From assembly GCF_021026375.1 (NCBI RefSeq), contig NZ_JAJNDB010000011.1:62001-126000 (forward strand): a stretch of 64,000 bases of DNA, given 5' to 3'. Of this stretch, positions 8,424 to 16,501 are shown piece by piece. This DNA comes from Actinomycetospora endophytica. Its GTDB lineage: Bacteria > Actinomycetota > Actinomycetes > Mycobacteriales > Pseudonocardiaceae. The notes beneath the pieces were generated by a model. It did not search any database. It saw only the letters and a program-made list of their open reading frames with translations, and was not told where the DNA came from. Position 1 is the stretch's first letter, and each line of letters begins with the position of its first letter. The position numbers and the translations under genes are program-made.

Positions 8424-8663
8424 ATGCTCGAGATGCGCCCGGGGTGCGAGCGCTGCGACGCCGACCTCGCTCCCGAGTCGCCCGAGGCGCGGATCTGCAG
8501 TTTCGAGTGCACGTTCTGCGCGTCCTGCGCCGAGGGCCCGCTGGAGGGCCGCTGCCCGAACTGCGGCGGGGGATTCACCCCGCGGCCGGCGCGCGCGACC
8601 GCACTGCTCGACCGGTTCCCGGCGACGACCGAGCGGACCTATCACCCACCGGTGGAGGCGTGA
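8424..8663 (+). CDS. DUF1272 cysteine-rich small protein
   Basis: A 79-residue protein with paired cysteines (CERCDADL, CSFECTFCASC, CPNCGG) typical of the DUF1272 family, which probably folds as a treble-clef or similar zinc-binding unit. The function of the family is not known. ATG 8424 follows a GAGAGGAG ribosome-binding site. The stop overlaps the AlkB start, so expression is coupled to a DNA/RNA-alkylation repair-type oxygenase. Confidence 0.85.
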   Translation: MLEMRPGCERCDADLAPESPEARICSFECTFCASCAEGPLEGRCPNCGGGFTPRPARATALLDRFPATTERTYHPPVEA

Positions 8664-9295
8664 CCGTGTCCGATGACGCGATCCCCGCGCTCGCCGTCCA
8701 GGGCGACCTGTTCGACGCCGTCGAATCCGCCGTCGACGAGGGGTTCACCACCGCCGAGCGGATCGAGCTCGACGGGACGTCGTGGATCGAGCACGTCCAC
8801 GGGTGGCTCTCCGGCAGCCAGCAGGTGTTCGACGACGTCCTGGCCGCCGCCGGCTGGGAGCACCGGTCGCGGTGGATGTACTCCCAGAAGGTCATCGAGC
8901 CGCGCCTGACCGCGGAGTACCCGGACGTCGACGACGCCCCGCTCCCGATGCTGCGCACCGTGGCGGCGACGCTGGGCAGCCACTACGGGGCCTCGTACCG
9001 CTCGCTGTGGATCAACCTCTACCGCACCCACCGGGACTCGACGAGCTGGCACGGCGACACCGTCGGGAAGACCCAGGAGACGAGCATCGTGCCCGTCCTC
9101 AGCCTGGGCGCCACCCGGCGGTTCCTGATCAAGCCCGCCGAGGGCGGGAGGAGCACGTCGCTCACGGTCGTGTCGGGCGACCTGGTCGTGATGGGCGGGC
9201 GCGCCCAGCGCGACTGGCGCCATTCCGTGCCGAAGCAGTCGACCCCGGCCGGGCCGCGGATCAGCGTCAACTTCGCTCCCGAACCCACGCCGTGA
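8660..9295 (+). CDS. AlkB-like 2-oxoglutarate/Fe(II) dioxygenase
   Basis: A 211-residue AlkB-superfamily oxygenase. Metal ligands are visible in TSWHGDTVGK (His-x-Asp) and RDWRHSVPK (second His), and the 2-oxoglutarate-binding arginine in GPRISVNF at the C-terminus. This group demethylates alkylated bases in DNA or RNA. GTG 8660 overlaps the DUF1272 stop; GTG 8666 is an alternative. The 3' end overlaps the next gene by 4 bp. Family membership is clear; the preferred nucleic-acid lesion is not. Confidence 0.88.
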   Translation: MTVSDDAIPALAVQGDLFDAVESAVDEGFTTAERIELDGTSWIEHVHGWLSGSQQVFDDVLAAAGWEHRSRWMYSQKVIEPRLTAEYPDVDDAPLPMLRTVAATLGSHYGASYRSLWINLYRTHRDSTSWHGDTVGKTQETSIVPVLSLGATRRFLIKPAEGGRSTSLTVVSGDLVVMGGRAQRDWRHSVPKQSTPAGPRISVNFAPEPTP

Positions 9296-9732
9296 TCCGG
9301 CCCGTCGAGCTGTACTTCGGTGTCCCGACCGACGCCGAGCCGACCCGGATCCTCGTCAGCACTCTCCCCGAGTTCGAGGCGGTCGTGGACCTCGTGGAGC
9401 TGCTCGCCCTCGATCAGGGCGCCGCGATCCAGCTCGATCTGCATCCTGTCGGGGTCGCGGCGGGACGCCCGATCCTCGTCCAGCTGCTCATCGGCGACCC
9501 GGAGCGCAGCCGGGTGCTGGTGCACGAGGACGGCGCGGTGTTCGCGGCGATCGACGACCGGGTGGGCCGTCTCGATCGCGACGTCGGGTTCACCCACGTC
9601 CGGGACCCGGGCGCCGCCGAGCCCGACGAGACACGGATCGGTCCGCGGACCGCCGTGGACGCCGTCGTCTTCCAGCTCCTGACCGGTGATCGCTTCCCAC
9701 CCGTCCGCTGGCTCGAGCTCGTCGCCGACTGA
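9292..9732 (+). CDS. Imm1-like immunity-type protein, orphan
   Basis: A 146-residue acidic protein. The N-terminal ELYFGVP strand, ILVSTLPEFEAVVDLV helix, central VLVHEDGAVFAAID strands and C-terminal VDAVVFQLLTGDRFPPVRW resemble Imm1-family immunity proteins of actinobacterial polymorphic toxin systems. No toxin gene is nearby. GTG 9292 overlaps the AlkB stop, so it is carried as the last gene of that operon. It may be an orphan immunity gene or a domesticated relative; the family call is by pattern only. Confidence 0.5.
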   Translation: MIRPVELYFGVPTDAEPTRILVSTLPEFEAVVDLVELLALDQGAAIQLDLHPVGVAAGRPILVQLLIGDPERSRVLVHEDGAVFAAIDDRVGRLDRDVGFTHVRDPGAAEPDETRIGPRTAVDAVVFQLLTGDRFPPVRWLELVAD

Positions 9733-9827
9733 ACGTCCGGGGACCTTGATCGTCCGGCGACGGCCGCCCGGACCCTAGACTCGCGCCGACCCGTGTCATC
9801 GCCGGTGATCGAAGGGACGGACCGCGC

Positions 9828-10586
9828 ATGCGTCTGGGCGCGACCCTCGTCCACCTGTCGCCGGCTCCGCCGTACGCGACCGCCGAGTGGGCACGACGGC
9901 TGGTCGGTGCCGGGTTCGAGAGCCTCTGGACCCCCGAGATCATCGGGCGCGGCTTCCTGGTGCCGGACCCGTTCGTGACCTTGGCGGCGGCGGCCACGGT
10001 CACCGAGGACGTGGAGCTGGGGACGGCCACCCTCCAGGTTCCGCTGCACCATCCCGCCGATCTCGCCCACCGGATCCTGTCGCTCGCCGCGGTCTGCGGC
10101 GACCGGCTGACCCTCGGCGTCAGCCCCGGATCGACCAAGGACGACTACGACGCGCTCGAGCGGGACCACGCCGGGCGGTTCCGGGTCTTCCGGGAGAACG
10201 TGACGCGGCTGCGTGGCCTGCTCGCCGACGGGCGGGACGAGGACGCCGACCTCGCCCTGCCAACGAGCGCCGCCGCCGGGACATCGCTTCTCCTCGGCTC
10301 GTGGGGCGCCAACGTCGAGCGCGCCGCCCGGGAGTTCGACGGCTGGTTGGCGTCGGGGTACCGCAGCACCGTCGACGAGATCGTCGCCGCCCACGACCGG
10401 TACCGGGCCGCCGGCGGCGGACGGGCGATCGTGTGCGCCGTCCCGGTGTCCGGAGGCGACCTCGGGCCGACCGGCGAGGCCCTCGCGCGCTACGCCGACG
10501 CCGGTTTCGACGACGCCGTCGTCCTCATCGAGCCGGGAGGTCCGGACCCGGAGCGCGTGCGGGCGCTCTTCACGCAGACGCCTTGA
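9828..10586 (+). CDS. LLM-class flavin/F420-dependent oxidoreductase
   Basis: A 252-residue luciferase-like TIM barrel, somewhat short for the class. Recognisable segments are MRLGATLVHLSP at the start, ESLWTPEI near 35, ELGTATLQVPLHHP near 65, and DRLTLGVSPGSTKDDY near 90. These enzymes use FMN or F420 to oxidise or reduce small molecules. It stands alone with its own 95-bp leader containing a TAGACT-like -10 candidate at ~9775. Cofactor and substrate are unknown. Confidence 0.8.
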   Translation: MRLGATLVHLSPAPPYATAEWARRLVGAGFESLWTPEIIGRGFLVPDPFVTLAAAATVTEDVELGTATLQVPLHHPADLAHRILSLAAVCGDRLTLGVSPGSTKDDYDALERDHAGRFRVFRENVTRLRGLLADGRDEDADLALPTSAAAGTSLLLGSWGANVERAAREFDGWLASGYRSTVDEIVAAHDRYRAAGGGRAIVCAVPVSGGDLGPTGEALARYADAGFDDAVVLIEPGGPDPERVRALFTQTP

Positions 10587-10655
10587 GGTTTCGGGAGCTC
10601 GGCGATGCCGGCCCGCGAAGGACGTGGTGGCGGGACCGAATGAGGGTGAGCGTCC

Positions 10656-11210
10656 TCAGCCGCGAGGATCGTCGGGCAGCAGCGAGTACATGAACATGTC
10701 CCGCGGTTCGTCGCCGACCGCTTCCCAGCGCCGCATCAACCCTTCGCGGAGGAACCCGACGCGCTCGGCGGCCCGCCACGAGCCCTCGTTCCACGGCTCG
10801 ACGTACAGCTCGAGGCGATGGACGCCGGGGTGGTCGACGCCCCAGGCGCTGACCAGCCGCAGTGCCCTCGTCACGACGCCGGCGCCCCGGAACTCCGGCG
10901 CGATCCAGTAGCCGATCACCGCCCGGCCGTGTCCATGACGATGCGGCCACACGCCGATCTGGCCGAGGGCGCGATCGTCGAGCGCCCTCGCGACGCAGAA
11001 CGAGTAGCCGAGCCCGTCGCGCAGCCGCTGGTGCTGGCGATCCACCCAGTCGAGCGCCTCGTCGGTGCTGCCCGGGGCAGGCACGGTCGTGATTAACGGG
11101 ATCAGTGGGTCCTTGCCGGCCTGCAGCACCACGGGCACGTCGCGACGCTCGAACGCTCGCAACACGATCTCGCCGTCGTCGAGGCGCGGCATGGCCACCA
11201 GCTCACTCAT
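10656..11210 (-). CDS. GNAT acetyltransferase, RimJ/RimL-like
   Basis: About 184 residues with the RimJ/RimL pattern: EIVLRAFERRDVPVV at the start, ALGQIGVWPH, IGYWIAPEFRGAGVVTRALR (acetyl-CoA loop) and YVEPWNEGSWRAAERVGF near the C-terminus. These enzymes acetylate protein N-termini or small amines. I chose ATG 11210 (MSELVAMPRL); ATG 11258 and 11222 are in-frame upstream alternatives. It is convergent with the LLM gene. The target is unknown. Confidence 0.85.
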   Translation of the reverse strand: MSELVAMPRLDDGEIVLRAFERRDVPVVLQAGKDPLIPLITTVPAPGSTDEALDWVDRQHQRLRDGLGYSFCVARALDDRALGQIGVWPHRHGHGRAVIGYWIAPEFRGAGVVTRALRLVSAWGVDHPGVHRLELYVEPWNEGSWRAAERVGFLREGLMRRWEAVGDEPRDMFMYSLLPDDPRG

Positions 11211-11297
11211 CGCGCCGAGCATGTCCGACGAGCGGCGCCGCGGGCCACCGAGATCCACTGAGATCGCTGCCGGCCGAACGGGCGGCCCGGTCGCGGC

Positions 11298-12485
11298 TCA
11301 GGGGTACAGGACCCGGTGCACCCGGACGGCGGCGGCGAGCTCGCCGCTCCGGGACAGGACGCTGCGCCCGAGCATCTCCTCGATGCTCCGGATCCGGTAG
11401 GCGATCGTGCGGTCGCTGACGTGCAGGACTGCCGCGGTCGCCGCTGCGTTGAGGCCGGACCGGAGGTAGCACCCGAGGGTCTCGCGCAGCAGGCGGGTCC
11501 GCGCGTCCGACGCGGTCAACGGGCCCAGCTCGCGGTCGACGAAATGGCGGGCGGCGTGGACGTCGTGCAGGAGCGCGGCCTCGAGCGCGACGTCGTCGTA
11601 GTGGGTCACGAGCGCGGGCAGGTGCCTGGCCACCCGGTGGGCGGCGAGGGCCTGCTCGTGACTGTCGCGGAAGCCCGAGATCCCCCGCGCCGGCTCCCCG
11701 ACGGCGTACCGGGTCCGGTCGTCGCCCGCGCTCCATGGATCGACGCGTGACGAGCTGGGTTCGTGGCGACGCGTCGAGCCCAGCCAGGCCCAGACGGTGT
11801 CGTCGGTCATCGCGACCGTGAGCAGTTGCCGTTCGAGGCGGCGCGCCAGGTCGCGGAGCGATGCGTCGGCGGCCGGCCCGGTGGCGACGACGGCGAGATG
11901 TTCCTGCTCGAGGCGGTACCCGAGTTCCGTGCCGTCGACGGTGGCCCCGCCGAGCACGTCGCGCACCAGCTGGACCCGCCGCTGGATGCTGCTCCGGCTG
12001 ACCCGCTGGCACTCGGTGGCGTACTCGGCGGACACCTCGCCGACCACACGGTCCACGTAGGCGAACAGGTACTTCGACCCGATCAGCGTGGCGCTGTGTC
12101 GCTGCGCCGAGGTCAGGTCCAGCTCCTCGATGAGGGCGAAGAACCGCTCGAGCACGACCGCGTGCCCGATCCGGTAGGTGTGGAGCAGCGGTTCCAGGGC
12201 GATGCCGGCCCGGGCCGTCGCGCGCGCCACGTCGACAGCCTCGGCGGGGGAGTGGCGCGGCGGCTGCCGGTCGTCGCCGAGCGCCCCCAGCGCGGCGCGG
12301 ATGTTGCCGTAGCACGACTCCCGCAGCCCGTCCGCGAGCTCGGGCCGCGACGCCGTGTCGAAGTCCGGCGCCTCGTCGCGCATCCGGGCGAGCATCGTGG
12401 CGACCAGATCGTCGATCTCGTCGCGCAGCCGACGGGCGACGACGCGGAGCGTCCCGTCGATCCCGGTCGTGATCGTCGCGCGCAC
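11298..12485 (-). CDS. PucR-type helix-turn-helix regulator
   Basis: A 395-residue regulator with an all-helical N-terminal region (~1-165), a central GGDEF-like/unknown segment, and a C-terminal PucR helix-turn-helix (AAATAAVLHVSDRTIAYRIRSIEEMLG). This is the CdaR/PucR architecture used to control catabolic or secondary-metabolism genes in actinomycetes. It is divergent from the hydrolase/MFS operon at 12651, and an inverted repeat at 12550-12574 lies between them. A paralogue is encoded at 28760-29965. Confidence 0.85.
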   Translation of the reverse strand: MRATITTGIDGTLRVVARRLRDEIDDLVATMLARMRDEAPDFDTASRPELADGLRESCYGNIRAALGALGDDRQPPRHSPAEAVDVARATARAGIALEPLLHTYRIGHAVVLERFFALIEELDLTSAQRHSATLIGSKYLFAYVDRVVGEVSAEYATECQRVSRSSIQRRVQLVRDVLGGATVDGTELGYRLEQEHLAVVATGPAADASLRDLARRLERQLLTVAMTDDTVWAWLGSTRRHEPSSSRVDPWSAGDDRTRYAVGEPARGISGFRDSHEQALAAHRVARHLPALVTHYDDVALEAALLHDVHAARHFVDRELGPLTASDARTRLLRETLGCYLRSGLNAAATAAVLHVSDRTIAYRIRSIEEMLGRSVLSRSGELAAAVRVHRVLYP

Positions 12486-12549
12486 CCCAGCTCCTCCCGA
12501 GACGGCGGCGAATCGATGCTAGGCGCCGCAGCGCCTTCGGCAGAGCGCA

Positions 12550-12574
12550 AATCCGCGTCGCAAGCCTGCGGATT
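12550..12574. promoter_or_regulatory. Inverted repeat in PucR/hydrolase divergent promoter
   Basis: AATCCGC at 12550-12556 and GCGGATT at 12568-12574 form perfect 7-bp arms around an 11-bp spacer, midway between the regulator and the hydrolase. This is the size of a dimeric regulator site; the assignment to the PucR protein is inferred from position. Confidence 0.4.
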
Positions 12575-12650
12575 CCGCATAGCGACCGGTCTCGGCCCGA
12601 CGTCAGGCTCCATTCGTCAAGAACATCGGCGCCGGGACAGGAGTGACGAA

Positions 12651-13574
12651 ATGACCGACAACGCGACGACGTGGCGTGTCGCGGCCGAACTCGAGAGTGC
12701 GGTCCCGCTGTTCCCCGTGGCCGACCTGAGCGACCCGATCGCCGCGCGCGGCGCCCTGGCCGACCTCGCCGCGGCGGCACCCGCACCCGACACCGCGGGG
12801 ATGGAGATCGAGGACCGTTCGGTGCCCGCCCGGCCGGACGTACCGGTACGGATCTATCGCCCGGACCGGGCGCACGGCGTCCTGGTCTGGCTGCACGGCG
12901 GCGGGTTCGTCATGGGTGATCTGGAGACGGAACACCCCTGGGCGGTGCGGGTCGCGCAGGGCTCGGGTGCCGTGGTGATCTCGGTGGGCTACCGCCGAGC
13001 GCCTGAGGATCCGTTCCCGGCAGCCCTCGACGACGCCTACGCGGTGATGGCCTGGGCGGCGGAGCACGCGGGCGAACTGGGCGCCGGCTCCGACCGTGTC
13101 GCGGTCGGCGGGCACGCCGCCGGAGCCGGGATCGCCGCCGCGGTGGCGTTGCGGGCCCGCGATCGGCAGGGACCGCCGATCGGATTCCAGTTGCTCAATC
13201 AGCCGCAGCTCGACGACAGTCAGCAGACCTGGTCGGCCCGCAATTTCATCGACACCCCGTTCATGACGCACGACAAGGTCGCGGCCTCGTGGCGGCATTA
13301 TCTGGACACCGCGCCGGCCTCCGTGTACGCCGCTCCGTCTCGGGCCGACGACCTCTCCGGGCTGCCGCCGGCCTATGTCGCGACGGCGGAATTCGACCCG
13401 AATCGTGATGAGGCGATCGAGTACGCCCTGAACCTGCTGCGCGCGGGCGTCCCGGTCGAACTGCACCAGTGGGCCGGCACGTTCCACGGCTCGCAGGCGG
13501 TCCTCTCCGCCGACGTGTCCCGGCGCCAGATCGCCGAGCTCGGCGCCGTTCTTCGCCGCGGCCTCGACGCGTGA
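12651..13574 (+). CDS. HSL-family alpha/beta hydrolase with missing serine nucleophile
   Basis: A 307-residue protein of the hormone-sensitive-lipase group. The oxyanion segment WLHGGGFVMGD (~84), the acid residue region AEFDPNRDEA (~245) and the histidine GTFHGS (~275) are all present. At the nucleophile elbow, where the family has GDSAGG, the sequence reads GGHAAGAG (~146-153), so both the Asp and the catalytic Ser are replaced. It is therefore either inactive as an esterase or uses different chemistry. It is first in an operon with a small membrane protein and two MFS exporters, divergent from a PucR regulator. Confidence 0.85.
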   Translation: MTDNATTWRVAAELESAVPLFPVADLSDPIAARGALADLAAAAPAPDTAGMEIEDRSVPARPDVPVRIYRPDRAHGVLVWLHGGGFVMGDLETEHPWAVRVAQGSGAVVISVGYRRAPEDPFPAALDDAYAVMAWAAEHAGELGAGSDRVAVGGHAAGAGIAAAVALRARDRQGPPIGFQLLNQPQLDDSQQTWSARNFIDTPFMTHDKVAASWRHYLDTAPASVYAAPSRADDLSGLPPAYVATAEFDPNRDEAIEYALNLLRAGVPVELHQWAGTFHGSQAVLSADVSRRQIAELGAVLRRGLDA

Positions 13575-13635
13575 CCACGCACGACCCCGTCCGCCCCGGC
13601 CGCCCGAGGCGGCCGAATCCACGAAGGAGTCACCG

Positions 13636-13965
13636 ATGTCCACCACGCGGCCGTCACCCACGACGGCGCGATCCCACACCACCTCGTCATCACCGCCACG
13701 GCGCGCGATCCCGGTGATGGCCGTCGGCCTCACCCTCACCCTCGTCGCGCTCGCCGTGCCCGTCGTCGACCAGCTCACGGTCGGATCTCTCGCGGCGCAC
13801 CTACGGGCGGCCTACGCCGGCACGGGGGTCGCGCCGCCCGCAGCCTCCGCGATCACCGCCTACCTGGTGGGTCTCGGGCTGCTCGGGCTCCTGCCGTGCC
13901 TTCCGGGACTGGTTGCGGTCGTCGTGCTGGCGCGCCGCACCCAGCCCCCGACGGGGGTGGTGTGA
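13636..13965 (+). CDS. Small two-helix membrane protein
   Basis: A 109-residue protein with a Ser/Thr/Pro-rich N-terminus (~1-25) and two hydrophobic segments (~28-48 and ~75-100). A GAAGGAG ribosome-binding site precedes ATG 13636. The stop overlaps or abuts the MFS start (GTG 13962/ATG 13968), so the two are cotranslated. I do not recognise a family; it may be an accessory subunit of the downstream transporter. Confidence 0.7.
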   Translation: MSTTRPSPTTARSHTTSSSPPRRAIPVMAVGLTLTLVALAVPVVDQLTVGSLAAHLRAAYAGTGVAPPAASAITAYLVGLGLLGLLPCLPGLVAVVVLARRTQPPTGVV

Positions 13966-13967
13966 CC

Positions 13968-15359
13968 ATGCGAGCTCCCGAGACCCTGGACGCCCCGGCG
14001 ATGAGTGGTGCCGTCCGCTGCGCGCTCCCCATCGCTGCCGGCTCCGCCTTCCTCGCCGGTCTCGACACGACGGCGGTCAACCTGGCCCTTCCGGGCATCC
14101 AGCACGACCTCGCCGCCGGGCTGAGCGAGGTCGGGTGGGTCATCAACGCGTTCTCGCTGTTCAGCGCGGCTCTCCTGGTGACGGCAGGCAACCTCAGCGA
14201 CCGGCTGGGCCGTCGTCGGGTCTTCGTGACGGGTCTGCTCGCCTTCGCCGCGTCCTCCGCGGCCTGCGGCGTCGCGCCCTCGGCGCTCGTCCTGGACGTG
14301 GCACGCGCCGTGCAGGGCGCCTCCTCCGCCGTGGTCACCGCGAGCGGGCTCGCCGTGGTGGCGACCCTCTACCCGTCTCCGGCACGGGGACGGGCCCTCG
14401 GCACGTACGCGGCGCTCGGCGCGTCGTCCTTCGTCGTCGGCCCGCTGGTCGGCGGCGCGCTGACCGACCTCGTCGGATGGCGGTCGGTGTTCTTCGTCAA
14501 CGTGCCGGCCGCGCTGCTCCTCGCCGTGGCGGCCCGGGCGATCCTCCCCACGCTCGCCGACTCGCAGGGCCGGGAGCGCCCGAGGTTCGACCACCTCGGC
14601 GTCGTGACGTTCACCGTCGGGCTGGGCGCTCTGCTCTACGCCGCGCTGCGCGGGGGCGAGATCGGCTGGATGCACGCCGAGGTCGCGGTGGCCGCCGTGC
14701 TCGGCATCGCCGGTCTGGTCACCTTCGCGCTGGTCGAGCGCCGCCTGCACGACGGCGTCGTGGACCTCCGGCTCTTCCGCGACCGCACCTTCGCCGGCGC
14801 GACCGCCGCGCTGGCGCTGGGCGCCGGGGCGTACTTCGGGATGCTGGTCTACCTGAGCCTGTTCCTCCAGGGGGCCCTGCGGCTCGACGCCTTCGAGGCG
14901 GGACTCGTGTTCCTCCCGACGATCGCGCCCTACATGATCATGTCGCCGATCTCCGGGCACCTGGTCACACGGTTCCCGGGCGCTCGGGTGCCGACCACCG
15001 GGCTCGCGCTGATCGCCGCCGGCATGGTGCTGCTGGTCGTCGGCGTCCATGCCGGGGCGGGCCTGCTCGGGGTCGCCGGCGGGATGGTCGTCACCGGACT
15101 CGGGACCGGTCTGACCGTGACGCCGCTGACCCAGCTCGCCCTGGATCGGGTCCCTGCCTCCCGCAGCGGGATGGCGTCCGGCGTCCTCCAGACCGCGCGC
15201 CCGATCGGCGTGACCGTCGGCGTCACCGTCCTCGGCCTCGCCGTGTCCGGCGGGGTGGGAGTCGCCGGTGTCAGCGCGGTCGCCGCGATCGCGGCCTCCC
15301 TCGCTGCCGTGGCGGCCGTCGTCGCCGGACTGCTGATCCGCCCGGGAATCGTGCGGTGA
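13968..15359 (+). CDS. DHA2/EmrB-type MFS drug exporter
   Basis: A 463-residue transporter with the DHA2 hallmarks: LDTTAVNLALPGIQHDLAA in helix 1, GWVINAFSLFSAAL, GNLSDRLGRRRVF (A-motif) and a C-motif-like GPLVGGALTDLVGWRSVFFVNVP stretch. About 13-14 membrane segments. ATG 13968; GTG 13962 is possible. The 3' end overlaps the next MFS gene by 4 bp. Probably exports a hydrophobic compound; induced or repressed with the PucR-controlled operon. Confidence 0.87.
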   Translation: MRAPETLDAPAMSGAVRCALPIAAGSAFLAGLDTTAVNLALPGIQHDLAAGLSEVGWVINAFSLFSAALLVTAGNLSDRLGRRRVFVTGLLAFAASSAACGVAPSALVLDVARAVQGASSAVVTASGLAVVATLYPSPARGRALGTYAALGASSFVVGPLVGGALTDLVGWRSVFFVNVPAALLLAVAARAILPTLADSQGRERPRFDHLGVVTFTVGLGALLYAALRGGEIGWMHAEVAVAAVLGIAGLVTFALVERRLHDGVVDLRLFRDRTFAGATAALALGAGAYFGMLVYLSLFLQGALRLDAFEAGLVFLPTIAPYMIMSPISGHLVTRFPGARVPTTGLALIAAGMVLLVVGVHAGAGLLGVAGGMVVTGLGTGLTVTPLTQLALDRVPASRSGMASGVLQTARPIGVTVGVTVLGLAVSGGVGVAGVSAVAAIAASLAAVAAVVAGLLIRPGIVR

Positions 15360-16501
15360 CCACCGGGTGGCGGCTCGGGCTCGCGGGCGGCGCCGTCATG
15401 GGCGTGACGTTCGGGATGGCCCGCTACGTCTACGGGCTCACCCTGCCCGCGATCCGGAGCGCACTCGACGTGTCCGAACCGGTTCTCGGGCTGATCGGCA
15501 GCGGCACGTTCGCCGGGTTCCTGCTCTCGTTGCTGACCGCCCCGTCGCTGGCGAGGAGGAAGGGCCCGCGAGCGTCGACCACCCTCGGTGGCGTGAGCGC
15601 GGCCGTGGGCTGTGCCCTGGTCGCGGTGGCACCCTCGCCGGGCGTGCTCGCGCTCGGTGCGCTCGTCGCGGGGAGCGCGGCCGGATGGGTCTGGGCCTCC
15701 TACTCGACGATCGTGGCGGCCGTCGCGGCCCCGCGGCAGCGGCCGCGGCTGCTGGCGGGGATCACGACGGGGGCCGCCGCCGGCCTCGTCGTCGTCGGCG
15801 TGATCGCCCTCGTCGTCGACTCGTGGCGGTGGACGTGGGCCGTCATCGCCGTGGCCTCCCTGGTGGCGACGGTGCTGAACCGCTGCGTCGTCCCGCGCCT
15901 GCCGCCGGCGCACGCACGACGGCGGATGCGGCTCGGTCGCGGTATCGCGTGGCCGACCGGGTTCGGCGTCGTGCTGTTCCTCGGCGCGACCGCCTACTTC
16001 ACCTACGCGACCGACGCGGCCGAGCGCGCCGGTCTGGGTGCCGCGGCGGGCCCCACGATCTTCGTCGTGGTCGGAGCCGCCGGATTCACCGGGCTCGCCG
16101 CCGGCGCCCTGGCCCAGCGCGCGGGAGCGACGGCGGTCGCGGTTACCGCACTCCTGCTGCTGGGCGTCGCCCTCGCGCTGCTCGGACTCGATGCTGGCTC
16201 GTTGCCCGCCGTGATCGTGTCCGCCGCGGTGTTCGGCGCCGCCAACACCGTCGGCTCCGCCGCACTGCCCATCTGGACCGCCGCGTTGATCCCCGACGAC
16301 CCGGCCGCCTCGTTCACCGCCACCCTGCTCGCCGGGTCGGTGAGCGCCGCCCTCACCCCCGCGGTGATCGGCGCGCTCACCCCCACGACGGGTCTGCGCG
16401 TCGTCCTGCTCGGCGCGGCGGGCCTGACGGCGGCGACGGCGGTCGTCCTGCGACTCAGCGTGAGAGCTCCGCCGGGGCGTCGAGCCCGAGGTCGGACATG
16501 A
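15356..16501 (+). CDS. MFS transporter, YbfB/CynX-like
   Basis: A 381-residue MFS protein with about 11-12 membrane segments; GGAVMGVTFGMARYVYGLTL at residues ~9-28 is typical of the YbfB-like group. GTG 15356 overlaps the upstream exporter stop. The 3' end runs 47 bp into the convergent hydroxylase-subunit gene (ends at 16455 on the other strand). Two different MFS proteins in one operon suggest both uptake/export steps for one compound, but no substrate is indicated. Confidence 0.8.
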   Translation: MTTGWRLGLAGGAVMGVTFGMARYVYGLTLPAIRSALDVSEPVLGLIGSGTFAGFLLSLLTAPSLARRKGPRASTTLGGVSAAVGCALVAVAPSPGVLALGALVAGSAAGWVWASYSTIVAAVAAPRQRPRLLAGITTGAAAGLVVVGVIALVVDSWRWTWAVIAVASLVATVLNRCVVPRLPPAHARRRMRLGRGIAWPTGFGVVLFLGATAYFTYATDAAERAGLGAAAGPTIFVVVGAAGFTGLAAGALAQRAGATAVAVTALLLLGVALALLGLDAGSLPAVIVSAAVFGAANTVGSAALPIWTAALIPDDPAASFTATLLAGSVSAALTPAVIGALTPTTGLRVVLLGAAGLTAATAVVLRLSVRAPPGRRARGRT

